Positions 1 through 9,763 are shown, numbered from the stretch's first letter. The stretch is DNA of 64,000 bases from Rhynchopus euleeides (GCA_963210315.1 OY723258.1:1364001-1428000), one strand, 5' to 3'. The notes: generated by a model from the sequence alone, not told the origin. Translations and numbers: made by a program.

Positions 1-1
1 C

Positions 2-549
2 TTCAACGTGGTGTCGAAGAAGGAGGTATGCCTTGCTTCTGCCTTGCTGCTGCCTTGCTTCTGCCTTGCTGCTGCTGTGCTGCGCTGCTGCACCCCCTCG
101 CCTGGCTGCATGAGGGCAGGTCTACAGTTGTGACAACTTGCCGCGGTTCATTTGCCCTTTTCCTTTTTGATTTTTGTGTTCATACTCACAACACTTCGTG
201 TAAGCTGCGTTCAACGAGAGACGTCGCCGATCAAGCCACCAGCGGGAAAACTCAAAGCTGTCTGGCAAATTGGCACCTGCTTTTCAGCAACCCTCTCTTC
301 TCTGGGAACCCCTCCCCCCCCTCCCCGCACATCATACCACCACCACCACCACCACCACCACAGGCCACTTGGATCGAGGGCGCGACCCTGGTCTGTGCCT
401 ACGCCTCTATTGCCATCGCCTTTTGGTTCTGGATCAAGAACAACACCCCCGACGAGGTTGGCCCGCTCACGGCACCGGTGCCGGCCACCATCCCGGCGGT
501 TGTCCCCACCATCCCCGCCGCCGTGGCGCGCGTGCCCGCCCGCCCCTAG
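2..549 (+). CDS. Ca2+/H+ antiporter (CAX/CaCA family), C-terminal end, partial
   Basis: This is the 3' end of a cation/proton exchanger that would move Ca2+ across a vacuolar or similar membrane. Two exons are visible: 2-25 (FNVVSKKE) and 364-549. They are joined by a phase-0 intron at 26-363 that starts GTATGC and ends in a CAC repeat plus CAG. The second exon begins ATWIEGATLVCAYASIAIAF, which matches the last transmembrane helix of CAX proteins, where an N/T-W-L/I-E-G motif precedes a hydrophobic helix. A Pro/Val/Ala-rich cytosolic tail of about 35 residues follows. The rest of the protein lies before the window. The intron carries imperfect CTTGCTGCTGC-type repeats and the 14-mer GCTGCGTTCAACGA, which recurs around the gene at 5286. 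The family call rests on one helix and is probable, not certain. Confidence 0.7.
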   Translation, partial: QRGVEEGGMPCFCLAAALLLPCCCCAALLHPLAWLHEGRSTVVTTCRGSFALFLFDFCVHTHNTSCKLRSTRDVADQATSGKTQSCLANWHLLFSNPLFSGNPSPPSPHIIPPPPPPPPQATWIEGATLVCAYASIAIAFWFWIKNNTPDEVGPLTAPVPATIPAVVPTIPAAVARVPARP

Positions 550-1666
550 ACTCTGTAAAGAGCCAAAACGGTGGCAACACACGCCCCACCCCGCGTTGCT
601 TCGAACATGTCCCCTCAATAACAAGAGTGCCTTTATATGACGTTCCTGACGTCCTCCTGGCCTGCCATCATGTCGTGCTGTTGTGGCATGCCTGTGGTTG
701 GTTGTAGTCACCACTCCGCACATCGATGTGGCCTGCTTGGCGTCAAGGCCACCCATCCCCGTCACCATCCCCCCCACCCCCCTACACCCCTGTCACTTCG
801 ACTTTATGTTGGGGCGTGGATCTTCTCTGGGATAAGACCCAGTCCCTAGGTCCGATCGCCTTGCCCTTTCCCATATTTCCACTCTGTTCGTGCAGCATCT
901 TCTGGTTACCTGCAAAAACACGGCGTTTTATGGCATCAGGTCGGCGTGGGAAGGGCAGTGTGTGTGCAGTGTACAGTGGAGGCAGCATCTGAGTTCGCTA
1001 GGTGTGACCTAAACTCAACATAAAGGTTACCATGTTGTGTGTGTGTGGAGTGCATTGTTTGCCGCGATTTCCCACAGTGGCACACACTTACACACGTATC
1101 TTTTTGAAGGAGGATAGGGCATGCCGAGATATAACCCTGCTTTTGGTGTGCTTCTCCACTGTCATGCACGCACACGTCCCTTCCTCTCCTACCCCGGCTT
1201 TGACAGCGCCCCTTTATTTTGTACCTCCCACTCTCCCCCGTGAAGCGGTTCACCCCAGAGAGGTGTGCCGAGTCATTGCCCCCCTTCCCCTCCCCACCCC
1301 TTCCCCTAAGGGGGTGGGGGGGTGGGGGGGGAGGCACAGGCTCCTTTCCACAGGAGGGAAGCTTGGAGTCCTCCCTCCCCCCCCCACCCCCCAGCCTTGC
1401 CGGCTCACTTCGAATCAGTTTCAGATAACCGTCTGCCTGCTGCCCCGCCCCTCATACACCACCGCCACTCCCTCCCCTTCGCAACGCATGCGGGGGGGGG
1501 GGGGTGGGTGGGTGGGGTGGAGGGCGGAGCGGTGGGCCCTCTTCGAAAAAAAATGCGGGAAAAACAAAAGGTGCGATATGTAATTTGCAGGTGAGGTCTA
1601 CATGATTTGCTAATGGCCATTGCTTTTTCTTCAAGGGTTTCCAGGGGTTCTCCGCCCCCCCCCCCC
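550..1666. other. Gene-free spacer, C/G-homopolymer rich
   Basis: I see no supported gene here. The stretch holds 3' flank of the antiporter and many runs of C or G, for example around 1310-1330, 1375-1390 and 1491-1515. Open frames in it are Pro/Gly/His-biased products of these runs. Confidence 0.6.
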
Positions 1667-1674
1667 CCCTAGGG

Positions 1675-2555
1675 CAGTGATTAAAAATTCGTGTTATTCG
1701 AATACGAATATTATTCGAATAATTTCTCGAAAATTTTTTGCCACGAATAATTCGCGAATTATTCGTGGGGTTTTACTGGGGTTTCTCTACTAGGAATAGG
1801 GACCTACTGCCCACACTCGGGTCGTGGGCGCAGCCCACGACCCCAGTGTGCCCTGAGGGGACGTGCAATCACTACATTGTGATGATGCGACGCCGAGAAT
1901 CATCATCTGCAGTGCCTGGAGGAGTACGCTGCACCGTGCATTGAAGACAACAAGCGCTAAGGGGAGTGGGCACCGTCGCGCTGGTGGGACCATTATGGTG
2001 CCAGGCGGCCGCTGTTGCACTACGGGGCTGTACCTGATGGGGAAATCGTCATCCGCGATCCCTACCGAACTTGCGTGGAGGGAGCGGAGCCACCTGGGTC
2101 ACTCAAAGGTGGAAGCACTACCCCGGTGCCCGAACCTGGGATACATTGTGCGTGCTTTATGCTGTTCCTGTTGTGCAGTTGGTGACTGGCAGGATAGCAA
2201 CTGCCTCCTTCAAGATCCCTGTGGTGGAGACCTCCACGCGTGAGTGAGGTGCTGCCGATGCAAAGGGATCACCACACCTGTGTGCCGTACGGTCAGACAT
2301 ACGTGTGATGATTCATGAGGAAAGCAAAGCCTGAGGCGCTCTGCGGCGCTTTCCCTCGGTTTGCACTGGAATACACGTGGTCTGACGCCTCTGCCCCTAC
2401 ACAAACCCACAGAAACTTCACGAATAATGACCAAATAACACATGGCCATTTATTCGCGAATAATGCCATTATTCGTATTCGAATACGAATATTATTCGAA
2501 TATGTAACTCTGAAAATCGGAGATGACGAATTATTCGCGAATAGTATCTTCACTG
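1675..2555. mobile_element. Non-autonomous hAT-like inverted-repeat element
   Basis: The 881-bp segment begins CAGTGATTA and ends TCTTCACTG. It is bracketed by the 8-bp duplication CCCTAGGG (1667-1674 and 2556-2563); eight bases is the hAT target-site length. Both sub-terminal regions carry palindromic ATTCGAATACGAATATTATTCG-like motifs (about 1690-1722 and 2455-2502), which are common in hAT ends. The interior has a hairpin around the GGGTCGTGGGC/GCCCACGACCC pair (1819-1841) and no transposase. Because CCCTAGGG is itself a palindrome, it could instead be the outer part of a longer terminal inverted repeat, so the exact end is ambiguous. Confidence 0.75.
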
Positions 2556-2716
2556 CCCTAGGGGGGGGGTCACTGGGGGGGACAAACCCCAAAATTCCAC
2601 TTTCCCTCGGAGGGCATTTTTCGGTCAAAAAAATATGAAAAACCGGTCCAGAATGTGTCGGAACCCGGATATACCCCCACTACAACATGATCTGTGGCCT
2701 TGTCACCCTCTCAGAC

Positions 2717-3546
2717 CCCATCCTAATTTTCCGTCCCAGAACTTGTACCTAGCCCACCCCACGTGGGCAAGGTCCCATCGCGATCAACATGCAATGGGCC
2801 AAAAATAGCTCTGTTTCACCCTTCAAAGCTACCGAGAAGTTCCTGTGGAGTCGATCGGAACAGCGGTGCAAGCCCTGCTGTGAGATGGCGGCGCCGCAGG
2901 TCGCAGATCTCGCACAGGAAGGTACGTACCGGTTGTTGTACCGGAAGCACACCGTGGTGACGGTGCAGAGTGGCACGGTTGCCCGTGTACGAACACATAC
3001 CCCACTGCAGCGCTCGTACTCTCGTGCTGACGTGAGCCGAGGTCGGTGTGGATCGACCTCAAACAGGTGTGGAGCACGACTGGCTGGAGGGTCTCCTCTC
3101 GTCAATGGTAGTACAGCTGATCAGCCGCTTTCGAGGTGTACAGCCTCAACGGTGACTGCACTCGCACAGCTCAACACAGGCGGAAAATGAAACTGAGGGG
3201 GGAATGGGAAATCCTCCTGTACCCTCGGCAGAGGATGTGCGCGCATTTGTGAAGCGACCGCGTCCCCAGACAACTGCTCAGGAAGCGTTCCGGGAGATAC
3301 TGGGCCCACAAACAGGGCGAGACCCGCAGCTTCCTGGGAAGGAAACGGGGTGCTGAATTGATTGATCTCGCCGAGGAGAGCGGGCACCACCAGGATGAAT
3401 TCACCATCTTGAGCTCCAGGAGAACCTCCTGGACGATATGTGTGCGGAACTCGAGACAATGCCTCTTCCGAGTGGTTGTGGTCAAAAATGACGAGGCCAC
3501 GCTACTACCCTGAGGTACAAGTTCTGGGACAAAAAATTAAAATGGG
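2717..3546. mobile_element. Inverted-repeat transposon-like element with 34-bp arms
   Basis: The arms 2717-2750 and 3513-3546 are inverted copies matching at 30 of 34 positions; both contain GTCCCAGAACTTGTACCT in the inward direction. No clear target-site duplication is visible. No transposase is encoded. The interior has exon-like pieces: an ATG at 2885 reading MAAPQVADLAQE just before a GTACGT donor-like site, and after an AG at about 3179 a frame reading AEDVRAFVKRPRPQ that ends at a stop near 3355. This may be a captured gene fragment, but I could not join the pieces in frame. Confidence 0.6.
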
Positions 3547-3713
3547 CAAAAAATGCCTTCCTGGGTGTCAGAAACCACCGAAATGGGCCTAAAACCTGTT
3601 TTCCACCCCATATCGGCCAACAGATACCCAAAAATAGGCTCTCCGGGGGTAGGAATGGGGGAGTTGGAAAAATTGCCGTTTGTCTACCACTTTTCCTTAA
3701 CAGTGCGCAGGCA

Positions 3714-4241
3714 ATGACGGAACACCTGACGGAGGAGCAGGTTGCGGAGATTCAAGAGGCCTTTGCGCTGTTCAGTGGCACGTGCGTGCAAACGCATCCT
3801 GGCGAGGATGGGCGTATGCCGACCTCCAACCTGGAGAGTATGATGCGGTGCCTCGGAATTTCGGTACCCGAAAGTGACGTGGCGGATGCAACGGAGCAAC
3901 ATGGGCAGTTCGTGTCGCTGGACGATGCTTTAGGCTTTGCAGCCAGGCACATCCTTCGGGTACCTGATTCACAGGATGATGAAATCGCGGCAAGCTTCTT
4001 AGAGTACGCACGCACCTTCAGTGTATGTGTGGCTGTTTAGTTTAGGCATACCGGCCTGTTGGCACCACCACAGGATGTGCCTGACGGCATGATCCTCGCA
4101 GAGCACATCCCGCTTGTCGTAGCACAGCTGGGGGAGCGGATCGACGACAGCGAGATGGATGAAATGATGCGTGAAATTGTGATCCAGCCCCGCGACCTTG
4201 TGGACGTCAGGGCTATGGTGCACCGCTGGATGTCCCTCTAA
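3714..4241 (+). CDS. Calmodulin-like EF-hand protein with degenerate loops
   Basis: Two exons, 3714-4022 and 4074-4241, are joined by a phase-0 intron of 51 bp (donor GTATGT, acceptor ACCACCACAG). They give a protein of about 158 residues. The N-terminus MTEHLTEEQVAEIQEAFALF and the C-terminal stretch LGERIDDSEMDEMMREI follow calmodulin almost position for position, so it has the four-EF-hand calmodulin/light-chain fold. The calcium loops are eroded. Loop 1 has an insertion (SGTCVQTHPGEDG), loop 3 reads DVPDGMILAEH and loop 4 IQPRDLVDVRA. Most ligand positions are missing, so it may bind target peptides with little or no Ca2+. It could be a myosin or other EF-hand light chain. It sits between two transposon-like elements but the frame is intact. 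Confidence 0.8.
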
Positions 4242-4469
4242 AATCAGAGGGGGTCTGAAACGCGGCTTCGGATCACCAGTGTGCGTGCGCTCTTTCAAAA
4301 AGTTGCCCGGTTCTGTTTCATTCACACAGTTTCCTAGCCTGATTGCACACCGGTCTGTGATGCACTGCTGTTCCAGACAGGTCGCTGCCCCCTGTGTGCT
4401 TGCTAAAGAGGGGTGCAATTTTACACAAGCTTTAGTGAGCCAACCTGATTTTTTTTTGCATACACGTTA

Positions 4470-5085
4470 CTGGGGGGGGGCAAATAATCGTGCACTCCAC
4501 TATTAATTGGCGAACGGGCGGGTATAATTGAGGGGCCCCAAAAAAAGGCAAAAAGTTGACGGGGGGGAATAATCGTGGGGTGCACGATTATTCACTTTTG
4601 CAAGTTTTCTGGTCAGTTCTGTGGACAAACATCGCAAAAACCCCGTCCGTTTGAATATTTGGAATCTGTGCGGATCGTGGTGGGGTCATTTTGGCCATGG
4701 GGTGTCTGTCTTCACCCCTTCCTGGCAGTCACCGTATGGGCTCATTTTCGTGTTGAAACTGGGGGCACAAGGCCGGACATGTGGACGAATATGAGCCAAA
4801 ATGGTGACGACCAGTCACGGGTGAAGACAGACATCCCATGGTTGAAATGACCCCACCACGATCCGCACGGGCTCCCAAAATTCAAAAGAACGGGTTCTTT
4901 GAAAATTCTGCGGGAAAAATTGCTCATTTTTCTTGCAGAACTGACCGAAAATAGCCAAAAGTGAATAATCGTGCACCCCACGATTATTCAGCGGAAAAAA
5001 CTTTATAAATGCCCGTTTCAAAAAGGCACTATTATTTGACTATGCACGATTATTCGACTATGCACGATTAATTGCCCCCCCCCAG
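4470..5085. mobile_element. Foldback (long inverted repeat) element with TA flanks
   Basis: The two halves are inverted copies for most of their length. The outer ends both read CTGGGGGGGGGCAA then TAATCGTGCA inward and are flanked by TA (4468-4469 and 5086-5087), as in Tc1/mariner-type insertions. Inner arm matches include GTGCACGATTATTCACTTTTG at 4581 against its inverse near 4960, and TGCGGATCGTGGTGGGGTCA at 4668 against its inverse at about 4848-4870. No transposase is present. The motif TGCGGATCGTAGTGGGGTCA occurs a third time at 10117. Confidence 0.75.
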
Positions 5086-5198
5086 TAAGTGTTCTAAGAA
5101 ACCAGACATAACCAGAAGACCAACATCATGTTCGTGCTAGCACTTTTCCCTTTTGTCATCACACCCGTGCGCCAAAACAGGTTAGGCCTTATATTTGG

Positions 5199-5216
5199 CT
5201 GCGTTCAACGAAAAAT
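5199..5216. repeat. 18-bp direct repeat, left copy
   Basis: GCTGCGTTCAACGAAAAA here is repeated exactly near 6551-6568, bracketing the gene at 5286. A 14-base version lies at about 203 inside the antiporter intron. Confidence 0.75.
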
Positions 5217-5285
5217 ATTTTCGTGGTTCAACACTCCCACCTACTCCCTTCTCTTTACTCCACCCTTCAACCCCCGACATATCCG

Positions 5286-6596
5286 ATGCCTGGCGTGCAG
5301 AACTCGGAGCTGGTGCTGTCCGGAGTGGGGCGCGGCGCGGGCAACCCGGATGCCTTGTCCGCCCCCCTCCCGGCGGGCGACTTCGGGATGGCGATGGGGC
5401 AGGCGCTGGCGGCAGTGACCACCGCCAACGCCCGCGAGGTGGCCACTCGCGAGGTCGCGGGGGCCGACATCCGGGCCACGCAGGTGGAGGCGCACGCGAG
5501 GGTGCACGCGGCGGGGGTGGAGGCGGGGGCGGCTACGAGGGCCGCCAACGCGGAGGCGGCGGCGGGGATGCACATCGCATCCGCGAATGCAGCGGCGCAT
5601 GCGGCGAAGGTGGAATCCGCTGCGGCACAGCGGGTGACGGGGGCGGAGTCGGACGCGAAGGTGGCGTCGGTGGAGGCGGCGGCCTCAAACGCCGTCACGG
5701 AGGCGCAGGCGCGGGCCATGGTCGCCGAGGAGTCCGCCAGGCACGCGGAGGTGAGAGCCCGCCTCGAGGCGGAGCTGGCCCTTGAGAGGGAGAAGACGCG
5801 GAACGCCGCGTTGGTGATGGAGGAGCGGGCCAAGGCCCAGCGGGAGACGGCCCTCGCGGAGCACGCGAGGGTAAGGGCTGAGGCAGGTGCGAGCCGGGCT
5901 GCAGCCCCCCAGGACGAGGTGGCTTCCCTCCGGGAGGAGGTGCGGCGGATGCGGGAGGTGGCGGACCTCCAGGCGGAGCTGGCCCGCCTGCGGGGAAACG
6001 GGACGGGCTCCGGAGCCGGCGCCGGAGCACCGAGGGCCGGAAAGCCGGAGCAGCGGGACGGGGCCGGCAGCGTAGCCGGCAGCAGCGACAGCCGCAGGGG
6101 CGCCGGGGCTCTCAACCCCCTGGACGTGGACGAGTGGTGGCACGCGGACGAGGCCACGCTGGGGCTGGTGCACCTGCACCAGCTGCGCCGCTACGACGCC
6201 CTGCTGGGGGCCCGGGCGGGGGGTGCCCTGCGCCCGCAGGCCCACGAGGCGCAGGCCCGGATGAGGGATATCAACCTCATCATGACGAGCCTGCCGTCGC
6301 TGCAGGAGCCGGAGGACTACGACGACCTCCTGGTCCGGCTGATGCAGAACCAGTTCTGCAGGCTGGAAGCCCTCAACGAGGGCGTGTTGGGGGGCGGATG
6401 GGAGGCGGCCTCCGCGATGGAGGAGGAATTCTTCGGGAAGCCGGAGATTCCTCCGTACCTCCGGGCGGCAAAGGAGAAGGCACGGGCCCGCCAGCCACGC
6501 TCCCCCCAGGTCCACCACCCACAGCATCAGCATCAACATCAACAACTGACTGCTGCGTTCAACGAAAAAAGACACTTCTTTCCGGAGTTTAGCTAG
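5286..6596 (+). CDS. Ala/Glu-rich coiled-coil protein of unknown function, possibly gag-like
   Basis: A 436-residue protein starts at the first ATG (MPGVQNSELVLSG). The upstream in-frame codons have no Met. Residues about 20-250 are an Ala/Glu/Arg-rich helical region with loosely repeated AAAxNA and ARxxAEES units. A Gly/Ala/Ser linker follows. The globular C-terminal part (from NPLDVDEWWHADEATLG) contains an LLVRLMQNQFCRLEALNE helix, then a basic and His/Gln-rich tail. That layout, helix pair then basic tail, loosely resembles the C-terminal half of the gag ORF at 50478-51551. Together with the flanking 18-bp direct repeats this raises the possibility of a gag-only retroelement. The right-hand repeat copy is inside the ORF and encodes AAFNEK. 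I do not recognise a named family. Confidence 0.6.
   Translation: MPGVQNSELVLSGVGRGAGNPDALSAPLPAGDFGMAMGQALAAVTTANAREVATREVAGADIRATQVEAHARVHAAGVEAGAATRAANAEAAAGMHIASANAAAHAAKVESAAAQRVTGAESDAKVASVEAAASNAVTEAQARAMVAEESARHAEVRARLEAELALEREKTRNAALVMEERAKAQRETALAEHARVRAEAGASRAAAPQDEVASLREEVRRMREVADLQAELARLRGNGTGSGAGAGAPRAGKPEQRDGAGSVAGSSDSRRGAGALNPLDVDEWWHADEATLGLVHLHQLRRYDALLGARAGGALRPQAHEAQARMRDINLIMTSLPSLQEPEDYDDLLVRLMQNQFCRLEALNEGVLGGGWEAASAMEEEFFGKPEIPPYLRAAKEKARARQPRSPQVHHPQHQHQHQQLTAAFNEKRHFFPEFS
6551..6568. repeat. 18-bp direct repeat, right copy
   Basis: Exact second copy of GCTGCGTTCAACGAAAAA, overlapping the 3' end of the preceding ORF. It may be a target-site duplication of a retroposed segment or a terminal repeat. 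Confidence 0.75.
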
Positions 6597-6989
6597 CACG
6601 ATTCAGTTGGGCGATTCATTTGTCTGGTTTCGGCGAAAGCCGGTGGGTGAATGATCTTGCAACCTCCCACGAAAGGTGACATTCTACACCGGATTGCTTA
6701 AAACATTTTCAAGCGTCTCATGCAAACGCTGGGCCTTTTGGTGGGGGTCCAGAAGGACACCCCACCGACCGCCAGGCGACCCTCTTGTCTTCCTCCATCG
6801 TCTTGCCCCCCGGCTGGGATTGCCGGTATTTTGCTAGCTCAAGACCACGGATGCCCGTACGACATCACTGAACAGCCCTCTCTCCTCCTCCCCCTCCCAC
6901 CTTTGAAGGCCAGTCACCAAAACACCCCAATCACCAACTGCTCCCTACACACCGACAGCTTTCTGCCCGGTTGCCACTACACAGCCACA
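6597..6989. other. Gene-free spacer and 5' flank
   Basis: No gene is supported. An open frame continues upstream from the next gene to 6720 but its composition is Pro/Ser-biased and unlike the repeats, so I read it as untranslated. Confidence 0.5.
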
Positions 6990-8444
6990 ATGGGGCAAAG
7001 GATGGCTGTGCCGCAGCGGGACGACGAGTGGTTTGCTCTCTATTTCTCCCACGGCCACATGGTGGGGGTCCGCCTGCCTCTGAAGCTTGAAGCCAGCATC
7101 GCATTTCATTGCGAGGAGGCAGGTTACACGGAGCAGTGTTGTTTCTCGGGCCTTGCTGTCCAGAAGCCGGATGGGGCGTGGTTCAGCCTGCCTGGGTTGG
7201 GACACGAGGGCATGTCATCCGCTATCCGTGCAAGGGGGCTGATGCGCTGCATCGTCATGGAGGCCTATGCAGCTGGGTACGAGGCAGTCACCAGCACCGA
7301 TCTCAACCGCTACTCCGGCACATCCGCGTGGATCTTTCGCAAGGCAAAACCCCACAGCACCTTGAAGTGTTTGGCCCCGCTCAGCATCGGCATCAGCAGC
7401 ACCGACTCCCTGCAGATTGCAGGCCCTCAGGATGCGGTGCGTATCGCAGAGCGGGCTGTCGAGGCTCACTACCGTGGAGGGGTGCAGTCGCGCTCGACCC
7501 AACAGGATGTGCAGGTGATGAAGCTCAAGGGGAGTCCGTGGTTCTCGAGTTCGACGGAACAACTGATGAACGGGAGGGTGCTGTTGCTGGGCCTGTTCTC
7601 AGACCTGGCACGCCAGGGGTACGGCCTCGCAACGACGTGCAACCACAAAGGGACGTCCGACACGCTGTTCTTCTCCAACTGCCAGCCCTCGCACGACAGG
7701 TTTGCGATGCTGAGCCTCAACTCAACTGACAAGCTCCGCCTGCTCGGCCTTGATGTCGAGGAGATTGGGATCGTGCGCAGCACTGTGAAGTCTTACTGGG
7801 TGGCGATACAACAGGAGAATTCAACAGCCCTCTACCACGAGTTCAAGCTGAAGGGGACGCCTTGGTGGAGCAACGGGACGGACGCTGTCGCATCCCGGGG
7901 GCTTGTGATGCATCTTCTGCAGGCACTGAGGGCGGTCGGGTGGGAGGCGCACTGCGCGCTTGATGTCAGCAGGAAGGACAGTGACAAATCAAGCATCATG
8001 TTGCGGAGATGCCAGCCCGCACAACTTCAGCACATGTGCATCAGCTTCAACGAGACCGACAAGGTTCGCGTGCTGAACTGCCCCAACATGGTGGATGCCG
8101 TGCGTGCCACCCTCCTTCAATGGCCACGAGGCATCTCAAAGGAACGTGAATACGGCGGGGCCTACGAGTTCAAGCTCAACGGGAACCCATGGGGCCACCA
8201 CTTCGAACGCAGTGCTGCTGCCTCGCTGGCGATGGACCTCCTCAACACCATGGAGCAGCACGGATGGGTGCTGGCATGTGCGTGCGACACGTCTGCAAAG
8301 TATCACCATGATGATAGCAATGATTATCCGATCGATGTCGACTCGTGGTACTTCGTCCAGTGTTCTGAAACCCCTGAGGCGAGCGCCCCTCCACTCCCCC
8401 TTCAGCTGGCTGCTGGTTCCGCATCCGGGATGTCGGTGGTTTAA
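6990..8444 (+). CDS. Protein of four tandem repeats with a K-L-x-G-x-P-W motif, function unknown
   Basis: A 484-residue protein. I chose ATG 6990 (MGQRMAVPQRDDEW) because the repeat-like sequence starts just after it. Four repeats of about 100 residues are visible. Each has a W/PW motif, then a helix ending in GW or GY, a core strand and a conserved F/L-N/S-x-T-D-K/S-L/V-x-x-L segment. The motifs are GAWFSLPG (degenerate first repeat), KLKGSPWF, KLKGTPWW and KLNGNPWG. The repeat ends SLNSTDKLRLLG and SFNETDKVRVLN are clearly related. The last repeat is truncated after the third strand. There is no signal peptide, membrane segment or catalytic motif. I have seen the F-K-L-x-G-x-P-W pattern in uncharacterised eukaryotic proteins but cannot name a function. 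Confidence 0.8.
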   Translation: MGQRMAVPQRDDEWFALYFSHGHMVGVRLPLKLEASIAFHCEEAGYTEQCCFSGLAVQKPDGAWFSLPGLGHEGMSSAIRARGLMRCIVMEAYAAGYEAVTSTDLNRYSGTSAWIFRKAKPHSTLKCLAPLSIGISSTDSLQIAGPQDAVRIAERAVEAHYRGGVQSRSTQQDVQVMKLKGSPWFSSSTEQLMNGRVLLLGLFSDLARQGYGLATTCNHKGTSDTLFFSNCQPSHDRFAMLSLNSTDKLRLLGLDVEEIGIVRSTVKSYWVAIQQENSTALYHEFKLKGTPWWSNGTDAVASRGLVMHLLQALRAVGWEAHCALDVSRKDSDKSSIMLRRCQPAQLQHMCISFNETDKVRVLNCPNMVDAVRATLLQWPRGISKEREYGGAYEFKLNGNPWGHHFERSAAASLAMDLLNTMEQHGWVLACACDTSAKYHHDDSNDYPIDVDSWYFVQCSETPEASAPPLPLQLAAGSASGMSVV

Positions 8445-9265
8445 AACAGCTGAGGAAGGCCGTGCGAAAGTAAGCCGAGGTGTGCCGCCCGGTTGGCCTG
8501 TCGGATGTTCCGCCCAACTTCAACAAGAACCCCGCCCCAACGTCAGGCTTGCTGTGTGCATCCGTCAGACGCACTGCACCCCAGCCTTTCATACCCTTGC
8601 CGGTATCACTGCTCCCTGGGACCTGGTTGTAGATACTGGGCCTTCGAATGAGGCACATGGTTGCCTCTGTCTGTGAGCAACCTATGTCAGTGCCTAGTGG
8701 TTTGTACAGTTCGACGCAGCCAAGTTATGCCTTTTTTTGCTGGATCTTGCGACCCCACTCACACTTTATACGATTGACGAGACGGGAGATTTGATTGGTG
8801 TTACCGTTCTGTGCGTGCATGTGCCCCATGGGCGGGTCTACTGCCATTCTCATGTTTGTCTCAGGGGTCACCTGTACATCGCTCCCCCCGACGTTCTAGC
8901 TTGATATCATGAGAAGGCGGGGACAGGGGTGGTTAGGGAATGACACAGGGGCGCACAGACCTCCAAACATGAGTGGGTTCTTAGCGTCCCAACAAAGCAA
9001 GTTTGGGCAATGTTTTGGTTTTGTTGTCACGATCTAGCAAGGGCACAGGTTATTTTGATTTTCTGCACTTCTGAACGAAGCCCCGCTCTTTGTTTTTATG
9101 TTTCACTCACACACGCCTCACTCAATAGCGCTGCTGTTTCTCTCACACATGTCTCACTCAATATCACCGATCGAAGTCCAAACCTGTCTGTCGCGTGTCG
9201 GATTCGCCGGATTCGACGGGAAAACATAATGCTTGCAACCGCGTTCTGGCGTTCTCAGGGGTTTC
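8445..9265. other. Gene-free spacer
   Basis: 3' flank of the repeat protein and unique-looking non-coding sequence. Short open frames lack coding character. No RNA gene was recognised. Confidence 0.5.
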
Positions 9266-9371
9266 GCTAGCACCGAAAACCGGTGCTTTGCACCAATTGT
9301 TTTTTTTCTGGGGTTTTTTCGGTTTTTCGGAATGTGCAAAGCACCGCCCTTGGGAGCGGTGCAAAGCACCG
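9266..9371 (+). repeat. Dispersed hairpin repeat, copy 1
   Basis: About 105 bp containing GGTGCTTTGCACC, a T-rich tract, then GTGCAAAGCACC twice around CGCCCTTGGGAGCG. A near-identical copy in the same orientation is at 9920-10023. Confidence 0.8.
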
Positions 9372-9510
9372 TTTCTTTTTTTTTTTTCCCCGATTTTTTT
9401 TGGTGTCACCCAGGACCGGTGATCTCCTGCTGGTCGGGCTGCGAAACAGCGAAGCCTACTTACGAGCATCGCAAACCCGAGGGAATCCCGACTTCCCGAG
9501 ACTGCAAGGA

Positions 9511-9575
9511 ACAGATGTTCACTACCGTGGCCTCCGGCGGCTGGGGGGCTCCGCCCCCCAGACCCCCCTGTGCCG
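9511..9575 (+). repeat. Dispersed GC hairpin repeat, copy 1
   Basis: GTTCACTACCGTGGCCTCC, then GGCTGGGGGGCTCCGCCCC and AGACCCCCCTGTG. Nearly identical copies are at 19439-19500 and 19606-19670. The core can fold as GGGGGGCTCCGCCCCCC. Confidence 0.85.
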
Positions 9576-9708
9576 TGTGCCTGTCTACGAGATCGCCACC
9601 ACCTTGCGTGGATGCGACGGCAACATGTCGAGAAAGGGGCGTCGTTGGACAAAACGACCCCGAAACCATTCGAATCGGGGGTCAGTGGCACCCAGTGCCC
9701 ATACACTC

Positions 9709-9763
9709 GTGTAGGTACACCGATGGTACACCGCGCTGCGGTGTACCATCAGTGCACCTACAC
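9709..9763. repeat. Imperfect 55-bp palindrome
   Basis: Arms of about 25 bases (GTGTAGGTACACCGATGGTA inward, and its near-complement TACCATCAGTGCACCTACAC) meet around CACCGCGCTGCGGTG. It can form a long hairpin. It lies between the two copies of the 105-bp repeat. Confidence 0.8.

Noticed and set aside
28..549. Single 173-codon ORF at the window start
   Set aside because: Its first two thirds are intron (GTATGC donor at 26, CAG acceptor at 363). Only the end is the antiporter exon.
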